From: Dictyobacter formicarum
GTDB taxonomy: Bacteria > Chloroflexota > Ktedonobacteria > Ktedonobacterales > Ktedonobacteraceae
Length of the DNA: 64,000 nt
Assembly: GCF_016587435.1 (NCBI RefSeq)
Contig: NZ_BNJJ01000010.1
Span: 124,001 to 188,000 of the forward strand
Direction of reading: 5' to 3'
Part shown: piece after piece, positions 1 to 9,500 of the stretch
Layout: each line of letters opens with the position of its first letter
Numbering within the stretch: position 1 is the stretch's first letter
Position numbers and translations under genes: made by a program
Notes under the pieces: model-generated
What the model was told of the DNA's origin: nothing
Database searches by the model: none
The model's input: only the letters and a program-made list of their open reading frames with translations

Positions 1-2
1 TG

Positions 3-890
3 GAACGGCAGGAGCAGGACGGCATCCAGCGGCACTTTGAGTTCGACTGGCGTACCCTGGGGCGGATCAATGCGCGCTACCGCCGCTTTGTCGAAGGCGA
101 GATGCGGCGCCTCGGCGAAGAGCACGTCTCGATCCGTACCCAGTATCGGCTGCTGCCCATCAGCGGTGCCGGCTTCCTGTTCAACGAACTGCAGCGCCAC
201 CTGCTGCGCGGCAACCATCCCTGGCTGGCCGATCCCGCAGAAGATGAGCAGGACGGCTATTACGTCGCCGGTCTCGACGTCGGTGGCGAAGAACGTCCCC
301 GACCGGGCCAGGAGCAGCAGGTGAACAACAAGCGCGATAGCACCATCCTTACCATTGGCCGCGTCAGCTATAACGAGCTGGAACTGCCCCACATCGAGAT
401 CGTGCACCAGCAATGGTGGACTGGCTTGCGCCACGGCGACCAGTATGCCCGCGTCAGCACCCTCCTGCAGCAATGGAATATCCGCCGCCTGCTCATCGAC
501 AGCAGCGGACTCGGCGAGGCCCTGGTCAGCCTGCTGTGCGACCGATTTGGTCCCGAGCGCATCATCGGCTACAAGTTCAGTCGCAGCAGCAAGAGTCGCC
601 TGACTTATCATCTCCTCAGCCTGGTCAACTCCGCCCGCCTCAAGCTCTACCAGCCAGAGGAGGCGCCGGTGGATGTCTACGACGAATACTGGAAGCAGCT
701 GCGGCTGGCCCGCTACCGCGTCCCGGCCGAAAACTGCCTCGACATGTATGTCGATCCCGCCGAAGGGCACGACGACTTCCTGATGAGCCTCGCCCTGTGC
801 GCCGAAGCCATTCGCGACCTGCAGCCCCCGCCCATCGAGGGTGCCATCGTGCGTCCCCGCCAGCTCTACCTCGGCGACGGCCGCTTTTAG
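3..890 (+). CDS. Phage-type terminase large subunit, C-terminal part (5' end outside window)
   Basis: The reading frame is open from the left edge, so this is a partial gene with 295 visible residues. The visible part corresponds to the RNase H-like nuclease domain that cuts concatemeric DNA during phage packaging. Acidic residues sit in the three expected places: GLDVGG (around 271-288), LLIDSSG (around 490-510) and the late GHDDFLMSLAL (around 766-798). The ATPase half would lie upstream of the window. No portal, capsid or tail gene follows; the next gene is an unrelated membrane protein on the other strand, so this is either the edge of a prophage or an isolated relic. Family assignment rests on motif layout only. 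Confidence 0.72.
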   Translation, partial: ERQEQDGIQRHFEFDWRTLGRINARYRRFVEGEMRRLGEEHVSIRTQYRLLPISGAGFLFNELQRHLLRGNHPWLADPAEDEQDGYYVAGLDVGGEERPRPGQEQQVNNKRDSTILTIGRVSYNELELPHIEIVHQQWWTGLRHGDQYARVSTLLQQWNIRRLLIDSSGLGEALVSLLCDRFGPERIIGYKFSRSSKSRLTYHLLSLVNSARLKLYQPEEAPVDVYDEYWKQLRLARYRVPAENCLDMYVDPAEGHDDFLMSLALCAEAIRDLQPPPIEGAIVRPRQLYLGDGRF

Positions 891-951
891 AGCATGTTGG
901 GTAGCAGAGAAACCCCTCGGGAAGGTGGTTTTATATGACCTCACTTCTCAT

Positions 952-1728
952 CTAATCGGGATCAGGCGATTGGTATGGGTGGATTTTCTGTTTAGTTGAA
1001 AAAAGGACTTTTTGAATAATACTTTCAATCCCCATAGCGAAAAGTACCCAGGCAGGGATCAGGAAAAAAATTGTGCAACAAAAGACTCCTCCGCCTTCAT
1101 CCATGGCCAGACTGGCGTTTGGGTCTAACGCGTTGAAGGCAAAGGTGACAACCAGGACGGGAACCGCGATTACCATGGTGAGGATACTCGTTCCCCGGTT
1201 CGCGTACTTTCTCAGGTCGTAGGTCAGGCCAACGAGTGCTGTCACGATAAATATCGGAATGAAAAACAGAAAACGCTCAGGGCTCATATTGTCCCAGAAG
1301 TGGTGATTCAGGAGATGGGTGAGCAGTATGCTCCCATAGATCGAGATGCATGAGACCAGTGTCCCGCGCCAACTGCCAAAGAATAAAGCACTGAGGAGGG
1401 TAGATGCTGGAGTAAGCACGAAGACCAAAAACAGGATTTGCAGAAAATACGCGAGCTCCAACCAACCGTCTGGATGGTCCGGGGGCTGTGTGTTTAATGA
1501 AAACAGGCAACTTGTAAGAGCGAAGATCAGCAGTAAAGTGTAGGATAGCATACCCAAAACTTGTAGCCGCGCTGAAACTCTGCGTATCAGGGGAAAGGCA
1601 AGTGGTTGCAAGGCAGCAGCATCAGGGCCAGGTAGGAATGGTGGTGGGATCTGTTCCTGCACGGAGTTTGCTTGATAAAAACGCTTCCCGCCATCGATGG
1701 CAGAGGGAGGATTGGTTTGATTTGACAT
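952..1728 (-). CDS. Hypothetical multi-pass membrane protein
   Basis: 258 residues. The first 50 or so residues are polar and proline-rich with no signal peptide. About six hydrophobic segments follow, beginning with a stretch at residues 55-75 (QVLGMLSYTLLLIFALTS), with a short polar loop after the first, and a charged C-terminal tail ends the protein. I do not recognise a family. It stands alone between the terminase fragment and a phosphotransferase, with convergent and tandem neighbours that give no functional hint. The length, continuous hydrophobic pattern and absence of a competing frame support that it is a real gene. Confidence 0.7.
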   Translation of the reverse strand: MSNQTNPPSAIDGGKRFYQANSVQEQIPPPFLPGPDAAALQPLAFPLIRRVSARLQVLGMLSYTLLLIFALTSCLFSLNTQPPDHPDGWLELAYFLQILFLVFVLTPASTLLSALFFGSWRGTLVSCISIYGSILLTHLLNHHFWDNMSPERFLFFIPIFIVTALVGLTYDLRKYANRGTSILTMVIAVPVLVVTFAFNALDPNASLAMDEGGGVFCCTIFFLIPAWVLFAMGIESIIQKVLFSTKQKIHPYQSPDPD

Positions 1729-2121
1729 ACAATTGTTCCTTCAATCGATGCAATGATCGTATGCGCGATAAAAAAAGAATGCTATATTCTGATATATCTT
1801 TTTTAGTAATCTATATCTATTGTAGCTTTATGGATCAATGTCGCTGTACACGAAATGGTCGATCATTCCCTCCGCGTGCACGCCCCCCGTAGGTCGCATT
1901 GCACTGCGGTCTACTTAACACGCTCACGTGTTATAAACTCAGTTAGAAATGTTGTGTACGCCAACAGGGCGGCATGCACGAGGCCGGATTGCGGAGTTTC
2001 GTGCGAGAAGCGTGTTGAAAGAAGTCCGCAATCCTATGCCGCCTACGGTGGTTGCTTTTTCGTGTTTGAGGGACATTCGCGTATGGGGGGAAAGCTAGGG
2101 GGACGACTGAAGACGAAACGA
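1729..2121. other. Intergenic stretch without a convincing gene
   Basis: About 390 bases between two minus-strand genes. Short open frames here have no Shine-Dalgarno signal or protein-like composition. Around 1880-1917 there is an imperfect hairpin of the GTAGGTCGC...GCGGTCTAC type that resembles the dispersed repeat family of this window. The sequence from about 1975 to 2070 resembles 18041-18125 in wording but is too diverged to define a unit by eye. Confidence 0.4.
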
Positions 2122-2991
2122 TCAAACATCTTCCTTGAACACTTGATGAGGGCGGATTTCTTGACGCAGGGCGGCGATACTATCGCGCAGGAACACATCA
2201 TAATCATAACTATGTTCGATATGCCAAAGCACATTGGCAAACGATGCCCGTGCCGACCACCAGTAGATCCTATTCAGAAGAGCTTGATCTAGCAACAGGT
2301 CATATTCCTTAAAAAAGAGTTGCCAGCGCTCCTGGGGAACATACCAGCCTAGCCATTGGCTGACATCACGCATGGGGTCAGATAGCAGCATGTCATCCCA
2401 ATCGACGAGCATCACGTTTTCGTTGATCAGAAACATATTGGCCCCATTGGGATCATCGTGTACGGGTGCCAGCGGAACCGCGTGAAGTCGCCTGGCCTGC
2501 GATTTGAGGTCATCAAATACATCTCTCAACATTACCTTGAGTTCCGTATCTACCTGTAAAGAGAGCATGCGAATTTCTAACTCGGCAAGTTCTGAGGCAA
2601 TCTGTTCATGATATTCCCTGGTGGCAGAACTGGTTAAGAGTTGTTTCAACTTATTGTCTGTATGATAGCGGTGTGTGACCTGCGCGAGCAATGGCAGATG
2701 GTCAGCGAACCATCTCCAACCGGGATGTTGACCAGTGAGATAATCTTGAAGCACATAGCGTCTTCCCTCAATGTTTCCTGTACCTAATAGACGTGGAGCG
2801 ACACCTAGCTCTCCTAAGCGCTGAAGAACTGCTATCGGGGTACTGCCGTCAAACTTGATAAAGACCGTGCGGGTCTCCGTCTTTGCAACATAGCATTCTT
2901 TTTGTTGTCCTTCAACGGTTCGAGAAATACTCCAATCTGAAAGATGAAAGGTTCCCTCAAGCATGTTCTGAATGGCGTATGAAAGATTCAT
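2122..2991 (-). CDS. Aminoglycoside/choline-kinase-like phosphotransferase
   Basis: About 289 residues in the APH kinase fold. The catalytic loop reads HDDPNGAN, which keeps the HxDxxxxN pattern of the family (usual form HGDLHPGN). It is followed by VDWDDMLLSDP, the metal-binding aspartate segment equivalent to DFG. The N-terminal lobe has a kinase-like beta sheet (YVAKTETRTVFIKFDG) with the probable ATP-lysine. The open frame continues upstream to 3273, but that extension is not protein-like, so the start is placed at the ATG at 2989-2991. A GGGAGG lies about 19 bases upstream, so the start is uncertain. The substrate cannot be inferred; such proteins phosphorylate antibiotics, sugars or choline. 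Two further unrelated APH-fold genes occur in this window. Confidence 0.75.
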   Translation of the reverse strand: MNLSYAIQNMLEGTFHLSDWSISRTVEGQQKECYVAKTETRTVFIKFDGSTPIAVLQRLGELGVAPRLLGTGNIEGRRYVLQDYLTGQHPGWRWFADHLPLLAQVTHRYHTDNKLKQLLTSSATREYHEQIASELAELEIRMLSLQVDTELKVMLRDVFDDLKSQARRLHAVPLAPVHDDPNGANMFLINENVMLVDWDDMLLSDPMRDVSQWLGWYVPQERWQLFFKEYDLLLDQALLNRIYWWSARASFANVLWHIEHSYDYDVFLRDSIAALRQEIRPHQVFKEDV

Positions 2992-3360
2992 TGATGGCAA
3001 CACAAACAAGCCTCCCTTGTTTTGAAGAAGATCGAAAAGAATGATATACCCTTCGCGAAAAAGAATGATCTGATTACGCAAATTTCTCTGCGAGATGGCA
3101 CAATGCAGGAAGAGACGTGAAAGGGTACCAAATAAGTTTCTGTAGAACAAGTATACCCAACTGACGAGAAAAAGACGAGTTCCTGCCCCATTTGGAAATG
3201 ACGGGAAAGGCATAAGAGAGAAAGTAGCATTTGTGATGCCGCAGTAAATTGGCGCATTCCCAACTTGCCTCATTCTTGAGATAATGATATGCTCTCCTTT
3301 AGCAAAAGCGGTTTTTCATGAAGATATTCATTCAGCATTCAGGGAGGTCAGTGTAGCTTC
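2992..3360. promoter_or_regulatory. Divergent promoter region between phosphotransferase and hydrolase
   Basis: The 370-base gap separates a minus-strand and a plus-strand gene and must hold both promoters. A purine-rich GGGAGGT at 3341-3347 is the only Shine-Dalgarno candidate for the plus-strand hydrolase. I could not fix -35/-10 boxes with confidence. Confidence 0.35.
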
Positions 3361-4224
3361 ATGCAGAAATATGAGATCGTCAGTGTTCCTGGCTGCTCAC
3401 TTTGGACAGCATATCAGGGGAATGGGCCTGCACTCGTGTGTTGCCATGGAGGGCCCGGCTTGTGGGATTACCTCGCGCCTGTGGCAGAGATGATTGATGA
3501 TCTGGTGACGGTTTACCGCTACGACCAACGCGCCTGTGGCCGATCTACGGGTGGGCCTCCCTACGACGTGGCAACGGCTGTCGCTGATCTTGATGCCTTA
3601 CGCGATCATTGGGACCTCCCGCAGTGGATCATCCTGGGACATTCCTGGGGAGCCTCGCTGGCGCTTGCTTACAGTCTCGCATATCCCTCCCGCGTCCGTG
3701 CATTGATCTACCTCTGTGGTACAGGCATTGATGCGTCATGGCACGAGGAATATTACCGTAATCGAGATGCGCTGCTCACGCCTTCAGAGCGACGTCAACT
3801 CGCCGACCTGGGCGCACAGCTCTCTGTTGTGCAGGGAGCTGAGTTTGATGCCGTTGAGCGAGCGTATTGCGAACTGTCCTGGTCAACTGACATCGCCGAC
3901 CGCTCACATGCTCGGGAATTCGCTCGACAGCTTTTTGTGGATGGTCTGCATATCAATTTCCAGGTCAATCGGGTTCTAGGGAAAGATGGCAGGCACTTCA
4001 TTGAGCGGCCGATCATGGTTGAACAGGTTGCTGCCTTGCAGATCCCGACGCTGGTCATTCATGGAGCACTTGATCCGCGTCCAGCCAGAGTGGCCCGACA
4101 CCTTGCTCAATGCATGCCATTCGCTCGTTACGCAGAGTTGCCCAATGTTGGGCATCTGCCATGGATCGAACGGCCAGATCTCCTGAGAGGCGTTCTTCGG
4201 CCATTTCTTGAGCGACTCTCGTAG
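3361..4224 (+). CDS. Alpha/beta hydrolase, proline iminopeptidase-like (S33)
   Basis: 287 residues. It carries the HGGPG oxyanion motif at residues 29-33, DQRACGRS at 55-62 (the family usually has DQRGCGRS) and the nucleophile elbow GHSWGA with Ser95. Asp238 in GALDPRP and His265 in NVGHLPW complete the triad. HGGPG plus DQR-CGRS is typical of prolyl aminopeptidases, which remove N-terminal proline from peptides in the cytoplasm, although related epoxide hydrolases and lactonases share the pattern. The protein has no signal peptide. It stands alone, divergent from the phosphotransferase and convergent with the MFS exporter. Confidence 0.85.
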   Translation: MQKYEIVSVPGCSLWTAYQGNGPALVCCHGGPGLWDYLAPVAEMIDDLVTVYRYDQRACGRSTGGPPYDVATAVADLDALRDHWDLPQWIILGHSWGASLALAYSLAYPSRVRALIYLCGTGIDASWHEEYYRNRDALLTPSERRQLADLGAQLSVVQGAEFDAVERAYCELSWSTDIADRSHAREFARQLFVDGLHINFQVNRVLGKDGRHFIERPIMVEQVAALQIPTLVIHGALDPRPARVARHLAQCMPFARYAELPNVGHLPWIERPDLLRGVLRPFLERLS

Positions 4225-4292
4225 AAGGGAAAAGGCCCATTTTCCCTTCAATAAGCATCTCGGCGCACTCCTTGGAAAACTAGAACAAACGC

Positions 4293-5528
4293 CTACGACA
4301 GATTGGGGGTGGTGGTTGGCATAGGTGGATTCCCTTCTTCGCAGCACGGCTGTACCTGTTGAATGGGCGAAGGTTGCGCGCGCTGTTTGATCAACAGGAC
4401 CAGAACAGCGGCCATGCCTGCCAGCAGCCCGCAGAGCGGCCAGAAAAGGGCTGGATGCCAGGAGTAGATAATGGTCCCGAGCAGCGGTGCCAGAATCAGA
4501 CCAAGGCTCCAGGTCATCCCCCAGGCCCCCTGATAGCGTCCACGCAAGTGTGCGGGCGAGAGATCCGCGACATAGGCTGCCGAGATTGGCGCCTGCACTA
4601 TCTCTCCAAACGTCCAGAGTATAACAGTGAGCGCGAGGAGGGGAATGGTGGGTGCAAACCCGGTCAGGCCGAAGCCCAGCGCAATAAAGAGAAAACCGGC
4701 CGCGATCATCCTTTGCCTGGGGAAGCGCTGCGTAATGGTGCTAATTGGCAATTCGAGAAACACAACGACAAGACCATTTAACGAGATGAGCAAGCCATAG
4801 ACCGCACTCGATAAGCCCAGTGCCTTGACCTGTAAGGCAAGCGTCGAAAGGTGTTGCATATAGACAAAGGCGATGGCGGTACCAGCCAGCAAAAAGAGGA
4901 GGAAGCCGCGATCCGACCACATCGTCCCGCCGAGACTATTGTCTTTATGGTGCTGGCTGGTGTGCTTCGAAATATGCACGGGGAGTGCGAAGAGAACCAG
5001 TAGGCCAAAGATGACCGATGTGAAGGCATCGCCCACGAAGAGCAGCAAGAACGAACGGCTGGCAATGAAGCCCGCTACGGCCGCGCCTGCTGTCACCCCC
5101 AGATTGACGGCCAGCCGGTAGACCGCAAAAGCGCTTACCCGCTGCTGCGCCTCAACAAGGTCAGCGATTAGCGCGCTTGAGGCTGGCCGATACAGCTCTG
5201 TGGTCAAACCCGCCAGGGCAACCAACCCCACAATCAGCGGCAGTGGCGTCACCTGCGAAAGCACCAGCATCGTCGCCGCCGAAGAAAACATCGAGAGCAT
5301 TATTGTATTGCGTCGCCCCAGCCAATCAGCCAGATAGCCTCCAAGCACGGCTGCCCCGACGCTACCAATACCATAGGCACTGGCAGCCATGCCGGTCTGG
5401 ACGGCGGTATAGCCTTTGGCAATCATATAAAACACCAGAAATGCACTGATAAAGCTGCCAAAACGATTAACGAAGGTACCCGCAAAGACGACCCAGAGCG
5501 AGCGAGGGAAATTGAATGCTTTCTGCAT
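4293..5528 (-). CDS. MFS transporter (DHA1-like drug exporter)
   Basis: 411 residues with about 12 hydrophobic segments. The N-terminal half carries the loop 2-3 signature GGYLADWLGRRNTIM (the G-X-LaD-R-X-G-R-K/R motif of the major facilitator superfamily). NRFGSF in the first helix is common in MdtH/YjjL-type exporters. A cytoplasmic loop near the middle (HISKHTSQHHKDN) separates the two six-helix halves. The tail is polar and proline-rich. It stands alone, so its substrate is unknown; proton-coupled efflux of small molecules is the family role. Confidence 0.85.
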   Translation of the reverse strand: MQKAFNFPRSLWVVFAGTFVNRFGSFISAFLVFYMIAKGYTAVQTGMAASAYGIGSVGAAVLGGYLADWLGRRNTIMLSMFSSAATMLVLSQVTPLPLIVGLVALAGLTTELYRPASSALIADLVEAQQRVSAFAVYRLAVNLGVTAGAAVAGFIASRSFLLLFVGDAFTSVIFGLLVLFALPVHISKHTSQHHKDNSLGGTMWSDRGFLLFLLAGTAIAFVYMQHLSTLALQVKALGLSSAVYGLLISLNGLVVVFLELPISTITQRFPRQRMIAAGFLFIALGFGLTGFAPTIPLLALTVILWTFGEIVQAPISAAYVADLSPAHLRGRYQGAWGMTWSLGLILAPLLGTIIYSWHPALFWPLCGLLAGMAAVLVLLIKQRAQPSPIQQVQPCCEEGNPPMPTTTPNLS

Positions 5529-5728
5529 CTTGAATAGAAATCCCTATCTATATTTATATTTATGAATAGAAGTTAGCAAAATAATAAAGCTGGCCTCTGG
5601 CAACATCATACATGCAAATGTGCCACAATGCTAGAGTTTTTCGGCCATTGCTCTTCATCATAGCGTGCTCATACAATAGATGCAGGCAGATAACGTTGGC
5701 GTTGAACAATGAAAAAGGAGATTTTTGT

Positions 5729-6403
5729 ATGTCACGTATCTATGTTTTCGATGTGAATGAAACACTACTCGATCTGCACGCCTTAGATTCGCTGTTCGCA
5801 GAGACCTTTGGAGATAGCGCCGCACGTCGAGAATGGTTTTCTCAAATGCTCCAACTGGCTTTTGTCTCAACGATCATCCAGGAATATCGCGACTTCGGCA
5901 CACTGGGAGCTGCCGCTCTCGATATGCTTGCCGCTCGACGCGGCGTCTCTTTGAAGGAAGAGAAACGAAGCGCTTTGCTGGCGGGATTACGACGATTGCC
6001 GCCCCATCCCGAGGTTGAGGAGAGTCTGAAACGTCTGCGTAAGGCAGGGCTACGGCTGGTTAGTTTGACGAATTCCACGATGGCTGTTTCTCAAGCGCAG
6101 TTAGCTCATGCTGGTCTGGCGAGTTACTTTGAGAGACAATTTTCGGCCGATACCGTGCGCAGGCTCAAACCTGCACCCGAGCCGTATCAGATGGTGGCGC
6201 GAGAACTTGGTGTATCGCTGGCCGATCTTTGCCTGGTTGCCGCCCATACCTGGGACATCGCAGGTGCGCTCAAGGCTGGATGCTCGGCTGCCTTTATTGC
6301 GCGTCCAGGTATGGTGCTTGATCCATCTGCCGCACGCCCTGATGTCGTTGGGGCTGATCTCCGTGAAGTTGTTGATCAGCTGCTTGCCAGGGCAAGCCAT
6401 TAG
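5729..6403 (+). CDS. HAD-superfamily hydrolase, haloacid dehalogenase type II
   Basis: 224 residues. The start ATG follows AAAGGAG at 5714-5720 with ideal spacing; an in-frame upstream extension is rejected. Motif I is FDVNETLLDL with nucleophile Asp8, where the usual DxDxT is DVNET, as in L-2-haloacid dehalogenases. Motif II is the serine/threonine of SLTNST, motif III is the lysine in RRLKPAPEPY, and the late AAHTWDIAGALKAG segment matches the HxWDxxGAxxAG signature of type II dehalogenases. These enzymes hydrolyse 2-haloacids to 2-hydroxyacids through an aspartyl ester. The terminator at 6494 lies downstream. Confidence 0.88.
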   Translation: MSRIYVFDVNETLLDLHALDSLFAETFGDSAARREWFSQMLQLAFVSTIIQEYRDFGTLGAAALDMLAARRGVSLKEEKRSALLAGLRRLPPHPEVEESLKRLRKAGLRLVSLTNSTMAVSQAQLAHAGLASYFERQFSADTVRRLKPAPEPYQMVARELGVSLADLCLVAAHTWDIAGALKAGCSAAFIARPGMVLDPSAARPDVVGADLREVVDQLLARASH

Positions 6404-6493
6404 GAAGTGGTTTTATGAAAATGCGTGTAGTAGGGAGGTGGCGTACGCCAGGAGGGCGAGCATGTCTGGGGCATGATTAACCGTTGCGTGGGG

Positions 6494-6530
6494 GAAACCG
6501 GTCGCCAGCCGGCGACCGGTTTCTGTTTTT
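6494..6530 (+). terminator. Rho-independent terminator
   Basis: A 13-bp perfect stem (GAAACCGGTCGCC paired with GGCGACCGGTTTC, 4-base loop) is followed by TGTTTTT. The T run is on the plus strand, so it terminates the dehalogenase transcript; the convergent P-type ATPase gene ends at its foot. Confidence 0.85.
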
Positions 6531-9500
6531 ATGCCTGGTATGCTAGTTTGAAACTCGCCCGGGGGTGGCTGCTCAGCAGGTTGGTTCTGCTGAACAGGCT
6601 ATTGAGGAGGACAGAGGATAGCGCGCTGGCCGCGATCAGTAGTAGGGCCGATGGCGAGAGGGTGACCAGGCTGAGGATGCGGCGCAGCGAGGGGATGGCG
6701 AATGCTGCCAGCAATACGCCGAGCGAGCCACCTACGGCTCCAAGCACGGGGCGTGTCAGGTGGCCTTCGGAACGACCGGCCATCAGTGTTTGTGCCAGTT
6801 GCGTGGTGACGATGCTCGCGAAGGCCACCGAGCGCGCCTGGGGTAGCGATGCCATGCCACGCGTGAGGAGGTAAGCCCCCAGCGAGGGAAGCGTCGTCGC
6901 CAGTCCTCGGCGTATGATCTCGTTGCGTAGCGGCGCACCCAATGCCGCCGTACCTTCGCGTCGGAGCCGTGTCAGGTTGCGATGCTCGGGTTGCTGCAAG
7001 ATGACCGCCAGCGCGGGCAGGATATCCGTAATCGCATTCACGGCCAGGATCTGGGCCACCGTTAACGGCATGTTTGCTCCCAGCAAACTGGCGCCCACCA
7101 CCAGGCCCAGTTCGCCCAGGTTCCCACCGAGCAACAGGCCTAGCGAACGACGCATATTACGCCAGAAGCTGCGGCCCTCGACGCAGCCCTGGACCAGCGT
7201 CGAGAAGTCGTCATCGGTAATCACCACGTCCGCCGTCTGGCGCGCCACTTCTGTGCCGCTCTTCCCCATGGCAATACCAATATCCGCCAGCCGCAAGGCT
7301 GGAGCATCATTGACGCCATCGCCAGTCATCGCCACCGTATGTCCCTGTCGATGCAGGCTTTCAATGATACGCAATTTATCGAGCGGCGTCGCCCGCGCAA
7401 TGACCGCGGCCTTTGCTATGAGCCGATCAAGATCACCATTCTGCAAATCCGCGATGGTGGTCGCGTTCAGCACTTCTTCATGGTCCTGCAGCAGGCCAGC
7501 CTCCTGTGCGATCGCGCGCGCAGTCACCGGATGGTCGCCAGTGATCATTATCACCCGTATACCCGCCTCCTGACAATGTCTGACGGCCTCCACCACTGTA
7601 GGGCGCAGGGGATCACTGATACCCACAAAGCCAAGGGCGGTGAGATCCTGGGGATCATCGAGAGGGCCCCCCTTTGCGCCCTCGGCAACCATCAATACCC
7701 GCAGTCCTTTTTCCGCCAGTTGCAGGGAGCGGTTCGAAAGGATGTCCCGACCGACTTCGTCCAGGGGCTTTTGCACACCATCCTGTAGCAGGGAACTGCA
7801 GCGTGAAAGGATCGCTTCTGGCGCCCCCTTGATACAGAGTTTGTCCTGGACAACGGTAACCGAGAAAGACCGTACCGGATCGAAGGAGAGCTCTACCTCA
7901 TGTTTGAGACTCACCTGTTCTCCCAGTCCGGCCTCTATTGCTCCCTGGACAACTGCGACGTCGGTAGGATGGGCCTGGGCGCCCTGCGTGTCGGGGTGCG
8001 GGCTGGCCAGCGCGGCCGTGAGTAGCACATGAGACAGCGACTCCGGCATGCTCTGCGAGAGTGGGGCCTCCTGATTGGCGTCGGCTACCACGTTCAGCTG
8101 CAGGCGTCCTTTGGTCATCGTACCCGTCTTATCTGTGCAGACAACGTTCACGCGACCAAGAGCCTCGACCGAGGAGAGACGCCGCACAACCGCCCTATGA
8201 TTGGCCAGCCGATGGGCCACGCCGGTTTCCCCTACCCTGGCGAGCAATGGTAACCCTTCCGGTATACCAGCCATGGCCACGCTCGCTCCGATGGCCAGGA
8301 TACTGGCAAATGGCTGCTTCCAGAGCAGGCCAGAAGCGATAACCAGCGCGCCGCCGGCCGCCGAAACAGGTAAGAAAATGCGCAGCATACGGCTCAGGCG
8401 TGTACCCAGAGGATTGAGTTGTTTATTTTCCTCCATCAGCGCGAGCCTGGTCGCTCCCATTCTCGTCTTTCCACCAACCGCCACCACAACCGCGTGCCCG
8501 GTCCCCGTCAGCACGTTACTGCCATCCAGAACAATGCGCTCGGTGTCATTCCCTCCCACCGCCATTTTTCTGACCGGGAACGACTCTCCGGTGAGCGCGG
8601 CCTCATCCACCTCCAGGTTCAGCGCGTCGATAATGCGTGCGTCGGCCGCGATGCGATCCCCAGAAGCCAGCAATAGGATATCGCCGGGCACAATTTCATT
8701 GGCAGGGATGGTTTTCTCCTGATTGTCGCGCAAGACACGGGCCTGTGATACGCCTATTTGACGCAACGCCTCCGCCACCTGGTTGGCCTTGTGTTCCTGC
8801 CAGACACCAATCATGGTGTTGACGACAATAGTTGTTCCAATGAGGACGACATCTCCAATCGAGCCAAACAAGAAGGAGAGAGCTGCGCCGGTCGCCAGGA
8901 TACCAGTCAGGGGAGAATGTAGCTGCTCCAGTACCGCCGCCCCCAGCGCATTCTTCTGCTTGAGGGTTGGCACGGCACGTCGGCGTTCACTGGCCTGCTT
9001 CTTCGTTAATCCCTGCCGACTCGTATGCAGCGCCTCGAGCACATCATCCACGCCCTGCCGCCCCCAGCGCTCTGGCTGTGGATCAACCAGTCGGGTGATG
9101 GTTGCTTGCGTGCGCTTGCCGCCACGCAGCCGTAACCAGCCATCAGCGATGGCTGCCAGGGCGGTAATATAGACAATACGTGAGGCGATCCTGACCTCTG
9201 GCATGCTGCGCAAGCCCCAGATCACTCCAGCAATCGTAGAGATGGTCGCGAGGCCAATGGAGTCGCGCACGGTGGCTTCTCGCCTGGCTCCAGCCTCAAT
9301 GATCGCGGCCACCGCGGCAAGATCGGGAGCCAGCAGATCGGCACGTGCCAGAAAGCGACTGCGTTCATCGCTCAAACCGATAGCCAGGTCGCAGGCGGCA
9401 AAACCCGCCATCGCGGCCATATTATCCGAGGCGAACGCCACCAGATCACCTTTTTTCTGCCGTTCCGCGATGACCTTGAGCGCAGAATTGCTCTCGATCA

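Noticed and set aside
1855..2292. 145-codon plus-strand frame
   Set aside because: It runs over the 3' end of the phosphotransferase and intergenic repeat-like DNA, with no ribosome site or family pattern.
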